From NCBI GenBank assembly GCA_014904845.1, contig MU119783.1:1652-19477 (forward strand): a stretch of 17,826 nt of DNA. Direction: 5' to 3'. A program made the translations under genes and the position numbers. The DNA comes from Acephala macrosclerotiorum (taxonomy: Eukaryota; Ascomycota; Leotiomycetes; Helotiales; Mollisiaceae). Position 1 is the first letter of the stretch. Every line of letters begins with the position of its first letter. This document shows positions 1-9,637 of this stretch, piece after piece. The notes beneath the pieces were generated by a model. That model searched no databases. It was not told the origin of the DNA and worked only from the letters and a program-made list of their open reading frames with translations.

Positions 1-220
1 ATATATTTTTTTTTATTTTTTTTTATATTTTTTTTTAATAATATTTATAATATTAATTTTATTTTATTAAATAAAATCGAAAAATAAAATAAAATACAAT
101 TTTAAAATTCAAATATAAAACGATTAATATAAATAAAATTTTTAAATAAATATAAATTAATATATATAATTTATTAAAATAAATTTTTTTTTATTTTTTT
201 TATATATAAAAAAATTTCGT

Positions 221-269
221 TTTTTTTTATATATTATTAAAAAAAAATGTTTATTTTATATTTTTTAAC
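221..269 (+). repeat. Dispersed direct repeat, left copy (partner at 12198-12246)
   Basis: This 49-bp segment aligns without gaps to 12198-12246 (offset 11,977). I count three mismatches, all transitions (G/A, T/C and C/T). It consists of a T run, ATATATTATT, nine A's and a TTTTATATTTTTTAA tail. Similarity fades on both sides, though the upstream bases are loosely alike. It lies just upstream of the TTTA microsatellite, and its partner also sits beside simple repeats. Low complexity makes chance or convergent similarity possible, but the exact run lengths and transition-only differences favour common descent. Confidence 0.45.
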
Positions 270-294
270 AAATTATAAATTCAAATTTCGTATA

Positions 295-297
<3 letters not shown>

Positions 298-384
<87 letters not shown>

Positions 385-387
385 TTT
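298..387. repeat. (TTTA)n microsatellite
   Basis: An uninterrupted tetranucleotide array: 21 perfect TTTA units at 301-384 with partial units at both ends. Translated on the plus strand it gives a phenylalanine, isoleucine, tyrosine and leucine repeat, which explains the 62-codon open frame at 247-435. That frame has no coding support. The array is perfect although its surroundings are heavily mutated. This is unsurprising, since it contains no C or G to mutate, and it suggests recent slippage. Confidence 0.95.
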
Positions 388-3300
388 TTTATTATTTATT
401 TTATTTTATTTTTATTTTTATTTTTTGAATTTTGAATTATTTTAATTATTTTTTTTTTAATTATTTTTATATAAAAATTAAATTAATTAAAAAATAATTA
501 TTTTTTAAATTTTTATTTTTTTTAAAACATTTAAAAAAAAATATAAAATATTTTAATAATTTAAAAAATTTAAAATATATATTTTTTTATTATAATTTTA
601 TTTATAATTTTATTTTATTTTAAATTTAAATTTTATATTATTTTTAATATTTTAAAATAATTCGAATATTTTTTTTATTTTACAAATATAAACTTTTTTA
701 ATTATTAAATAAAATTTTTTTTTTAAACAAATTTATTTATTTATTTTCAAATTTAAAATACTTTTAAACGTTTATTAAATTTTAAATTAAAAAAAAATTT
801 AATATTAAATTCTTTTTTAAAATTAAAATAAATCGTATATAAATTTTAATTCAAATTATTTTAATTTTATTTTATAAAAAAAATCTTTTTATTAATTAAA
901 TAATTCAATCGAATTTTAAATTAAATTTTTATTTTTTTATTTTAAAATATTATAATTTAAATTTTAAACGATTTTTTTTTATTTTTGTTTATTTTTTATT
1001 ACGTTTTTTTATTAATTAAATTTTTTTTTAAATTTTAATAATAATATTCGATTATATTAATCGAAAATATTCTTATAAATATTATTATAATAATTAAATA
1101 TATTTTTTTTACGTATAATACAAAATACTAAAAATAATCTTAAATGAATTTTAATTTAAATTAAAAAAATTATTAAAAATTCAAACGAATTAAACGAATT
1201 AAATAAATTAAATAAAAATAAAATAAATATAAAAAATTTAAAATTAATAAAATATTACGTTTTATATATTTATTAATATTTTCAATAAAATTTACAATTT
1301 AATATTAATTATAAATAATAATAATAAATTTTTTTTTATTAATATCGATTTTCAAAAAAAAAAAAAAAAAAATTTAAATTTTATAAATATTTTCGATTTT
1401 ATAATATATAAACTATTTTTAAATATTAAAATAATTATTCGTAATTTTTAATTATTCGTTAATTGAGTTTTTTTATTTATAAATTTTTTTATTATTAATT
1501 AAAAACGAATTTAATTAATTATAAATCGATTTAAAATTTATTTTTAAACGATTAAATTTATTTTATTAATATTTTTATTTCGTATTTATAATAAATATTA
1601 AAAAAAAAATTTAATATTATATTTTTTTTTAAAATTAAAATCTCGTTTATTAATATACGCGATTTATATTATTATATTCGATTTTAAATAATAATTAAAA
1701 AAAAATTAAAATATTTATAAAAAAAAAAAATTTATTTTATTTTAATTTTTAAAAATAAAATAAAAATTAATTCGATTTTTATTATAAAACCAATAAATTT
1801 TTTATAATAAATAATTTTAATTATATTATATAATAATTATTTGAATAATATTTAATTACGAAATTTAAATTTAAAAATAATATATAATAAAAAAATACTC
1901 GTTTAAAAAAAATAATAATATTAAAATTATTTTATTATTAAAAATTAATACAAATATAATAATTAAAAAAAAAAAAATTTTGATCGAATTTATTAAATAT
2001 TAAATATTTTTTATTTAAAACAATTTATTGAAATAAAAAAATTAATTAATTTTATTATATATTTTTACGTTTTTATTTTAATCGAATATAAAAATATTAT
2101 TGATTTTTTGAAATAATTTTTTTAAATTAATAATAAATTAAAATTTTTTTATAAAATAATAATTTTTATATTTGTTTAATTAATTTTACGATTTTTTTAA
2201 AAATTTAAATTTATATAAAAAAAATTTACAATTAAATAAAATATAATAATTTAAAAAAAATTTAATAAAAAATAATAATAAAATTTATTTATTATTAAAA
2301 TTAAAATTATTTTTATAATTAATAATCGTTTATTAAACGCTCGAAATTTTTATAATTATTATAAAATATTATATTATATTGAGATTAAATATTTTATTAA
2401 ATATTTTTATTTTAAAAAATATTTTAATATTAAAAAAAAAAAAAATAATAAACGAAAATCGAATAATATAAAAAATTTATTTTCGAAAAAATTAAAATTT
2501 TTAATTAAATTTATATTATTTTTTATTTTAATTATAAAATTTATTAATATAATTATAATTATAATTTTTAATTTTTTAAAAAACAAAAAATTTTGTTTAT
2601 AATTTTATAAAAAATTAATCTTATAAATAATTAATAAATATAAAATTAATATTATTACATAAAACGATTTTTAATTTTTCAATTAAATCGAATAATTTTT
2701 TTTTTATATCGTTTTATAATAATTACTATTTTAATAATTAAAATTTCGATCGAATATAATTTTTATTCGTTTAAATTATTTAAAATTTATATAATCGTTT
2801 AAAATAAATTTATTTAATACAATCGTATAAATTATTTTAACGTTTAAAATATTAATAAAATTTTAATTAATTTTATATTAATATTTAAAAATAAATTATA
2901 CGTTTATAATATATATATTATATAAAAAAATAAACGAAAATCGTATAATTATTTTATTAAATTAAAAAAATATTTAATAAAATTAATTTATTTTAACGTA
3001 ATCGATTTAATTTTTATTAAAAAATTTAATAATAATCGATTTTTTATTACGTTTATATATAATAAAATTAAATTAATACAAATATATATTATTAAATTTA
3101 AAAACAAAATTACAAATTATTTTATTTATTTTAAAAATTATTTTAAATATTGAAATAATTAAATAATTATAAAATAATAATAATAAAAAATACGTAATTA
3201 ATAAATTTTTTAAATTTTTTAAAAAAAACAAAATCGATTAAAAATTATCAAATTATATTTATTAAAAATAAATAATTTATTTGAATAATTCAATTAAATT

Positions 3301-3752
3301 ATTTAAAAAAAAACGAATTTTTTTTTAAAAAAATTAATTTTTAATCGAAAACGATTAAATATACGTATTATTTTTATTTTCGATTATATTATTTTATAAT
3401 TAATATATTATTATTTGAAATATAATACAATAAAAAATTTAATTACAATTATATTAAAATTTTCAATTTTATTATTTATTATTATAATTTTAATAAAAAT
3501 TAAAAAAATCGAAATAAAATTATTTGAAAATTTTTAATTAAATATAAAAAAAATATTTTATATAAAATCTTAAAATTAAACGATCGTATTATTTAAACGA
3601 TTTTAATTAAAAAAATTAAATATATTTTTTAAAATAAAATTATTTTAAAAAATAAATATAAATACGAATTTCGATAATTTATAAATTATTTTATAAATTC
3701 GATTAAATTATTAAATTTTTTTTTAATATTAAAATTTATATTAAAATTCGTT

Positions 3753-3757
3753 ATTTT
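3753..3757 (+). repeat. Target-site duplication, left copy (ATTTT)
   Basis: Five bases, ATTTT, directly before the left LTR. The same five bases directly follow the right LTR at 9638-9642. A 5-bp duplication is standard for Copia and Gypsy integrases. In DNA this AT-rich a five-base match is weak evidence alone. It gains weight because the LTR ends were set independently, from where the two repeats stop aligning and from the TGT/ACA rule. Confidence 0.6.
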
Positions 3758-3893
3758 TATTAATATTATTAAAAATATTTATTATTAATAATAAATTAAA
3801 AACGAAATAAACAAATAAATTAAATAATTCGTTAATTGATTATAAATTGTAAATCTAATAAGCGTATAAAAATTGAAAAATATAATTTCAATT

Positions 3894-3912
3894 CTGGCGC
3901 AAGCGGCGCTAG
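3894..3912. other. Imperfect inverted repeat in the left GC island
   Basis: CTGGCGC and GCGCTAG flank the 5-base spacer AAGCG. Six of seven positions pair; the mismatch is a T where C would complete the arm, so one C-to-T change explains it. The same arrangement is unchanged at 9566-9584 in the right LTR. It could fold as an RNA hairpin with a G-U pair or be a two-fold protein site. Confidence 0.55.
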
Positions 3913-3933
3913 TCCCGATCTGGCCTAGTACCG

Positions 3934-3941
3934 CACGTGAC
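3934..3941 (-). promoter_or_regulatory. CACGTG E-box (Cbf1/CDEI-like), left LTR
   Basis: The plus strand reads CACGTGAC; the minus strand reads GTCACGTG, matching the published RTCACRTG consensus bound by fungal Cbf1-type basic helix-loop-helix proteins. Those proteins act at promoters and, in budding yeasts, at centromeres. The site is intact in both LTRs despite heavy mutation nearby. Binding is inferred from the motif alone; it may simply be an LTR promoter element. Confidence 0.35.
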
Positions 3942-3972
3942 TACTAAACTAATATTGTACTCATACTAGTAA

Positions 3973-3982
3973 TTTTTTCTTT
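3973..3982 (-). other. Possible polypurine tract of the retroelement
   Basis: TTTTTTCTTT on the plus strand, a purine tract on the minus strand, seven bases inside the left LTR. LTR elements prime plus-strand DNA synthesis from a purine tract beside the 3' LTR, usually directly abutting it. The seven-base gap and the local T-richness make this weak. It is the main hint for a minus-strand element. Confidence 0.3.
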
Positions 3983-4130
3983 GTAATAAAAATTAATTCA
4001 ATTTAATCATTTAAAAAAACGCTCTTATTTTTCTTTTTTATCGTAGTTTGTTAATATGTAAAACTCGCTAATATTCTAATGTAAAAATCATATAATCAAA
4101 CTTTAAAAACAATACTAATAAATTAATATT

Positions 4131-4152
4131 ATTCTCGAAATTCGTCGAGAAT
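4131..4152. other. Perfect hairpin, 8-bp stem
   Basis: ATTCTCGA and TCGAGAAT flank a 6-base spacer, AATTCG. After one mismatch three more pairs can form outward (4127-4129 with 4154-4156). It lies about 165 bp inside the element next to the left LTR, in what would be its 3' untranslated region on the minus strand. It contains CpT/ApG steps that are scarce in the flanks. It could be a remnant RNA structure; chance is possible but less likely with four G/C pairs. Confidence 0.45.
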
Positions 4153-7100
4153 TATAAACGTCGAAATTAAAGTAATTCTCTTTTTTTTAATCTTATAAAT
4201 CAAATAATTACAAAATTCGAAATATAACGCAAAAATTTTTTTTTTTTTATTTTTCTTTTAATAAATATTCTTTTTAACTTTTTATACTGTTTTTATTGTT
4301 CTTTTTTTTTTTAATTTATTTTTTTATTCGAATTTTGAAATAATTCATATTTAAAAACTTTTTTAAAATCTTATTAAATATTGATTTTATTATAGTATCT
4401 ATTGAATTATTTTAATTATTAATTTTCTATATTTATACAATTAATAAAAAATTATAATATTAATTATAAAACGCCTTTTTTTGATCGTTTTTAATTTGAT
4501 TAAATACTCGTATAACGAATATAAATCTATATAAACAATTATCGAAATCTTAAAAAAATCGAATTACTAAATAATTATATTAATAATAAATTCGATTACA
4601 ATTACTATATCGACTTTTTTTATTATACTATATTTCTTAGAAATTAAAACGTTTCTAATAATACGTTTATTTTTAATAAAATTATAATAAATAAAATTTT
4701 CTTTGATTTCGAACTTTTTATCGTTTAATTAACGTTTATTTATTAAAATAATTTTATATTCAATTTAAAAATTAAAATTTTTATTGTTTACAAATAAATT
4801 ATTAATAAAAACGAAAAATTTCATTGTAAACAAATTAAAAATAATATTTTTAAATTTTCAATTCAAATTTTTAATTTATTATTTCAATTTTTTATTTAAC
4901 GTAATAATTTTTTTCTTCGTTAAATTTTAATATTAAATAATAATAAATAAATCGAATATTATTTCAAGTTAATAAATTATAATAATATAAATTTTTTTAA
5001 TTTATTATTTTTAATATTTAATTTAAAAATTAAATAATTTAATATTTATTAATTTAATTTTTTTATTTTTATTTTTTTATTATAATTAAATTATATTTTT
5101 AAATTGAATTAAAATATATTTATTGAAAATTAATAGTATTTTTAATACTAAAATCTCTTTAAATTTAATTAAGAATTTAATTTTATTAAATTCGTTTTTC
5201 TCGAGAATAAATTTTTTTTTTTATTAATATAAATATATCGTTAATTTACATTTTAAAAATATTGAAAAGTTTTTTAATAATTGTAATTAAAAAACAAAAA
5301 TCGTATATCAATATAATTATAAACAATTTTTCTTTATAATATTTATAATACGTAATTTATTAATATATTTTTATTTTTACAATTTTATATAAAAACTTTA
5401 AAATAATTATAATCGTATTTAATAAATATAAATAGTGAATTTCTTTTGATAAACGTATTAATATAAATCGTTAAAAGTTTATTATAAATTGAATATAAAT
5501 TTAAATAATATTACAAAATTACATTTTAATTTTTTTATTTGAAAATTAAATTAAAAAAAATATTAAAACGATAATTAATCGTTAATTAATTTTTTAAATT
5601 ATTGAAAATTACGTAAAAATAAATTTTTTTTTTCGTTATTATATTTTTAAATTACTAATTTCAATTTCTTATAAAAAGTATTAATAATTTTACTTTTAAT
5701 TTTATTAATTAATCTCGAATTAAAAATTCGAATTTTAATATATTTAATAAAATCGTATTAAATAAAATTAAAAACTTTTTTTATAATTAAATTATTAATT
5801 TCTTTTTTTTAAAATACTTCTAATAATTGTTTAAAAACTATAATTAAATTTCTTTTTTGTAATTTTAATAATAATTTTATATTGTTTTTTTTTTATTTAT
5901 TATAAAAACTATAAAAATTTTAATTTTTTCAATAATAATAATAAAAAATTAATTGTTAAAATCTTTGTAATTTTTTTTATCGTTCTTAGTAAAATTATAG
6001 TATTTATTTTATTTAAATTTTTTATTGTACATATTTTTATTTCGTGATTTTTTTAAACGTTTTCAATTATATTTTTTTAATTGATTTTTCGTTTATTTTA
6101 TTCGATTAAAAAAATAAAAATAAATTTTTTTTTTAATTTTTTTGATTATTTTTTTGATTATTAATTCGATTATAAATTTTTAATATTTTTTTTTTTATAT
6201 AATAAAATTTAATAATCGTTAAACGAAAATTAATCAATTTATAAAATATATTGATTATATATATTTCTTTATCAATTATTAATAATTTGTATAGTTTTTT
6301 TTATTTACTTTTTTTACACTAAACGCGTACTTTAAATAAAATTAACAAATCTCATATAAATTTCGTATTTGAATCGTTTCTTATTGTAAACGCACTATTA
6401 ATTTAGTATTAAACATATAAATAACGTACTTCTTTAACAATTACTCAAATTATTTCAATTCTTTTAATAATTAATAACGATAACGCGTTATTATTAATCA
6501 TTTTAAAGTATACTCTAAAAACTAATAATATAAATACAATATTATCCAATTTTATCGAATCGTTAACAATTTTAATTACTATTTATAAAATTATATTTTT
6601 ATTAATTTATTTTTTAATTAATTCGTCGTAAATAATTTTATAAACTCGATATAATAAAATATAATATCTTTTTACTTTTTCTATATTATTATAAGTTTCA
6701 ATAAATACTTTTTTAATTTCAATCGCTATTATTTTAGCGTTTTATCGAAACTCTATAAACGAATTTTTTTTTTCAACGTTATAAATAATATAATTCAATA
6801 GTTTTTAATATATATCGATTTAATATATACATAATATATTTTATACTATTTTCGTAAATATATTCTTTATAAATCTAATAATTTAAAATACTATAAACGA
6901 ATTTACTATTTATAAAACTAATTTTTTATTTAAATATAAAACGTCGACAATAATCGAATAATTGAATTTATAATCATTTTACAAAATAAATTTAAATTTT
7001 TCAAATAATTATTTATACATTTGACAATAATAATAATATTTAATATTTATATTATAATCAATTTATTAAAAAATTCTTATAAAACGTCGTACTAATAAAT

Positions 7101-9102
7101 AATTAAAACGTTTATACAATTAGTGTAATTCTATATCAATAAAATAATTTCAAATTAAATTCTTCTTTGATTAATATAATAATATCTATAAATAGTTTTA
7201 CTTTTTTACAATGAAAACGATTTTGTTTTTTTAAATCAAAATATTCTTTAAATTATCGAATTTTATATTTATAGTATTTATATTTTAAATAAAAAAATAA
7301 AAAATATATATTTATAAAAACAATATAAAAAATAATAATATTTAATAAAATATCGACTCGAATAATTTTTTACAATAAAATAATATTTTTACTAAAACGA
7401 ATCTTATAAATCTCGATTATAAAAATATTTAATTAAATACTAATATTAAATTTTTATAGTATTATAAATTGTAATTAACTAATAATTAATACTTCGACGA
7501 TTTTACTATTTAATATAATCCTTTGAAAAACTTTTAAAAAATATCGATTTTCGAAAATAAAAAATAAATATTAATTTAATTTAAATAATTCGAATTATAA
7601 TAATAAAATATTAAATATATTTTTTCTTATAATAATATAACGAGTAAATTAATTATTTAAAATAATTATTATTGACGTATTATCGATTTTTTTAAACTCA
7701 ATAAAATAATTTTTATTTTCGTTTTTCATTTTTATATTTATTAATAATTAATCAATTTTTATTATTTAAATATCTTTCGATAAACTTTTTATTCTTTCGA
7801 TTTTAATAAAAAAATTTTAATAATAAATTATTATAATATTTCAATTTACTATATATTAAACTGATTATTAAAACTTTGTATATATTTATTATCGTTTTTT
7901 TATTATATATTTTATAAACTAATATTTCAATTTATTACAAATATAATATTTTTTTTAATATAATTTTTTTTTAAAATTTAAAATTTTTATAATATTTATT
8001 TCGAAAAATTTTTCAATTTTAATATTTTCAATTTTATAAATTATATTTCGTTTAATATTCTAATAATAAATTTAATTGAATTTTTTAAAATTAATTGAAA
8101 ATTATTTATAAATATTTCAATTTAATTTTTATTGGATTAATTATAATAATTTTTACTAAAATTGTTTTTTTTTATAAAAATATATATAATTAATAATTTT
8201 TTTTAATTTTGAAATAAAATTTTATTATTATTATTAATATAATAAAATTAATAATTTGCGATTAAAAATATCGTATAATTTTTTATTATATTTTTTATTA
8301 TTAGTATAAATTTTTATTAAATTTATAAGTAATTTAATAAAAATATTTTATAGATTATTATATTAATTCGATTATTGTTAAAAAAATTATTAATAAATAA
8401 ATTGAATATTTTATATTGTATTAAATAAATTCGTATTTATAAAAATAATTGTATTTATAATAAAGAAATTCGTATTAATAATTGAAATCGTAAAAATAAT
8501 TATATTTTAATTATTGAATATTAGTATTAAAATACTTTGATTTGTTAATTAAATTAATCGATTTTATCGAGAAAAGAAATTTTTATTTTTTAATTAATTA
8601 ACGATTTTTATTTGTATTTATTTATAAAACTTTTTTTAAATTATTAATAATAAATTTTTTATTTTTTAATATTTAAATTTTATAAATATATAAAAAGTTT
8701 TATAGATAATATATAAAATTTTTATGTATTAAACGTAAAATTTTATACGAATAATTTTTGAAATTCTTTTGAAAGTATTTTTATAGATTGCAATTAAAGT
8801 ATTTTTTTTTTATATATTTTAAAACAATAAAAAATATATTTATTTAATATTTTTTTATTAAAAAATTTTTTGTTTATAAAATTGAAAATTTTTTTTATTT
8901 GTTTTTATCGTAAAAAAATTTGATTTTAAATAAATTCGTTATTTTGAAAAATAATTATATAATAAATAATAAAAAAATTAAAAATTTTAATTCGAATTCG
9001 AATAAATATTATTATTAATATTTATACGTTTTTAATCAAATAATAAATAAAAACGTAAAACTTTTTTTGAAAATTTGTTTTTAATATAAATTCGAGTAAA
9101 TT

Positions 9103-9125
9103 AATATAAACTTAAAATCGTTTTT
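9103..9125 (+). repeat. 23-bp direct repeat, first copy
   Basis: AATATAAACTTAAAATCG followed by five T's. It is repeated exactly at 9191-9213, an offset of 88 bases. Flanking similarity is weak. It lies about 300 bp inside the element next to the right LTR, in what would be the leader if the element reads on the minus strand. Twenty-three identical bases including CT and CG steps are more than the composition predicts. Confidence 0.6.
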
Positions 9126-9190
9126 ACGTTTTTTTATTCGTTTTTCGTAAACGTTATTATTTTGTGTAATAAATACAAATTTAAAAAGTA

Positions 9191-9213
9191 AATATAAACT
9201 TAAAATCGTTTTT
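9191..9213 (+). repeat. 23-bp direct repeat, second copy
   Basis: Exact copy of 9103-9125. The two copies show no differences although the LTRs have diverged by about 8 per cent. They may be a short internal duplication or, less likely, two protein-binding sites. Confidence 0.6.
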
Positions 9214-9564
9214 GCATTATTTTTTTTAAGTTTTTAATAATTTCGATATTTTTAACGCGTTTTTACAAAAGAATTCTTGTAAATTTTCGTTTTTTCAAAA
9301 ATATATTAATTATTTTAAATACTTTTTTATAAAAAGCAAATTATTTAAAAAAAAATTTTTTTTTATAAATTAATCTTTTTTAAGTAAAAATTTAATTGTT
9401 TTGTAATTAATTGAACAATTATTAATTAATATTAATATTATTAAAAATATTTATTACTAATAATAAATTAAAAACGAAATAAACAAATAAATTGAATAAT
9501 TCGTTAATTAATTGTAAATTGTAAATTTAATAAACGCGTAAGAATTGAAAGATATAATTTCAAC

Positions 9565-9621
9565 TCTGGCGCAAGCGGCGCTAGTCCCGATCTGGCCTAG
9601 TGCCACACGTGACTACTAAAC
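9565..9621. other. GC-rich island inside right LTR
   Basis: Second copy of the 57-bp GC-rich island, with the inverted repeat at 9566-9584 intact. It differs from the left copy at 9602 (G here, A there) and 9605 (A here, G there), so each copy has lost a different G. The preserved CC, GG, CT and AG steps contrast with the exhausted flank that begins 22 bases later. Confidence 0.85.
9606..9613 (-). promoter_or_regulatory. CACGTG E-box (Cbf1/CDEI-like), right LTR
   Basis: CACGTGAC on the plus strand, identical to 3934-3941. The base just before it is A here and G in the left copy, so the box was spared while its neighbour changed. Assignment to a Cbf1-like factor rests on the consensus only. 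Confidence 0.35.
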
Positions 9622-9637
9622 TAATATTGTATTTACA

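Larger units (their letters stand above)
1..3752. other. Left flank: gene-free AT-rich heterochromatin-like DNA
   Basis: I see no gene here: stop codons (mainly TAA) are dense in every frame and ATG is rare because G is nearly absent outside CpG and TpG. The G and C that remain are mostly in CpG (TCGA, ACGA, TCGT, ACGT), then CpA/TpG. ApG/CpT is rare (for example near 1463, 1641 and 2338-2382), CC is seen near 1789, and I noticed no GG. The first kilobase is rich in T runs. A 19-base A run lies at 1354-1372. Apart from a TTTA microsatellite and one 49-bp segment also found near 12.2 kb, I see no organised structure. This pattern is expected of very old, repeatedly C-to-T mutated repeat DNA, but the original sequences are not identifiable by eye. 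Confidence 0.7.
3893..3949. other. GC-rich island inside left LTR
   Basis: About 34 of 57 bases are G or C, against a few per cent in the flanks. It has CC, GG, CT and AG steps that are almost absent elsewhere in the window. It differs from the right copy at only two positions (3930 and 3933, both transitions). It holds an imperfect inverted repeat (3894-3912) and a CACGTGAC box (3934-3941). It reads like a promoter or transcription-start region of an LTR, but no function is shown. It does not resemble a tRNA: I see no A or B box and no cloverleaf. Confidence 0.85.
3758..3965 (-). repeat. Long terminal repeat, left copy (3' LTR if read on minus)
   Basis: A 208-bp repeat aligned without gaps to 9430-9637. 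There are 16 differences, all transitions, at 3785, 3822, 3838, 3842, 3855, 3862, 3865, 3866, 3870, 3879, 3892, 3930, 3933, 3960, 3962 and 3964. This copy carries A or T at ten of these sites, so it is the more decayed one. Its ends read TAT...ATA. With the partner's ACA end, and assuming G-to-A and C-to-T changes, they fit an ancestral TGT...ACA, the normal LTR terminus. It has an AT-rich part (3758-3892) and a GC-rich core (3893-3949). On the minus strand the GC core would lie in the U3 (promoter) half. Confidence 0.85.
3966..8075. other. Retroelement body, C-retaining segment (decayed coding region)
   Basis: Internal part of the element, with more G+C than the flanks but stops throughout. 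Outside CpG, C greatly exceeds G: in 6301-6540 I count 23 C to 4 G. CpT steps, nearly gone from the flanks, are common here. So G on this strand was largely lost to A (C-to-T on the minus strand) while C survived, or the original coding strand had this skew. In a minus-strand element this part would have held most of pol. I could not recover any protein motif and give no product. The boundary near 8075 is approximate; bases between about 8070 and 8160 are mixed. Confidence 0.55.
8076..9429. other. Retroelement body, G-retaining segment
   Basis: The strand bias is reversed relative to the preceding 4 kb. Outside CpG, G exceeds C: in 8461-8760 I count 13 G to 2 C, with AAG, TAG and TTG steps common. 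This implies C-to-T loss on the plus strand here. No open frame survives. If the element reads on the minus strand, this part covers the leader and the gag-proximal region. Towards 9100-9300 the bias weakens and a 23-bp repeat pair appears. Confidence 0.5.
3758..9637 (-). mobile_element. Complete but decayed LTR retrotransposon
   Basis: A 5,880-bp element bounded by two 208-bp direct repeats (3758-3965, 9430-9637) and a 5-bp ATTTT duplication. The length, LTR size and duplication fit a fungal Copia- or Gypsy-type retrotransposon, which would normally encode gag and pol (protease, integrase, reverse transcriptase, RNase H). No such frame survives. I searched both strands by eye for residues of the reverse-transcriptase YxDD motif and found none I could trust, so the superfamily is unassigned. 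The minus strand is favoured by the TTTTTTCTTT tract (3973-3982) just inside the left LTR, which read on the minus strand is a purine tract ahead of a 3' LTR. No purine run precedes the right LTR on the plus strand. I could not identify a primer-binding site. Existence of the element is well supported; its strand is only about 0.6. Confidence 0.8.
9430..9637 (-). repeat. Long terminal repeat, right copy (5' LTR if read on minus)
   Basis: A 208-bp partner of 3758-3965, with no insertion or deletion between them. It keeps C or G at ten of the sixteen differing positions, so it is closer to the ancestor; six sites (9510, 9527, 9534, 9605, 9632, 9634) are mutated only here. Its right end reads ACA (9635-9637); its left end reads TAT where TGT is expected. 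Beyond 9637 the sequences stop matching and the ATTTT duplication follows. On the minus strand the order is GC island, then an AT-rich U5-like portion. Confidence 0.85.

Noticed and set aside
247..435. 62-codon open frame from ATG on the plus strand
   Set aside because: It is the translation of the TTTA microsatellite and its T-rich edges. Its regular phenylalanine/isoleucine/tyrosine/leucine pattern looks like a membrane segment only because of the codons TTT, ATT, TAT and TTA. There is no coding bias, neighbour or promoter.
1354..1372. 19-base A run as the poly-A tail of a LINE or processed pseudogene
   Set aside because: No target duplication or body sequence is recognisable next to it. 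Long A or T runs are common in this composition.
3893..3949. tRNA-derived SINE or RNA gene in the GC island
   Set aside because: I found no A-box or B-box promoter match and no cloverleaf. The island is part of a longer repeat that ends with LTR-type termini.
3841..3965. CRISPR-like or phage-type repeat array based on the repeated GC island
   Set aside because: Only two copies exist, 5.7 kb apart, with no regular spacers and no cas-like genes.
3966..8075. Residual reverse-transcriptase or integrase motifs
   Set aside because: I looked on both strands for decayed YxDD-type codons and zinc-binding patterns. Stops are frequent and nothing exceeded chance, so no coding feature or superfamily was assigned.
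9420..9429. Primer-binding site next to the right LTR
   Set aside because: The bases next to the LTR are only A and T after decay and cannot be matched to a tRNA 3' end with any confidence.
3758..9637. Large tandem duplication instead of an LTR element
   Set aside because: Sequence after the right repeat (from 9638) does not resemble sequence after the left one (from 3966), and sequence before the two repeats also differs. Similarity is confined to the 208 bp.
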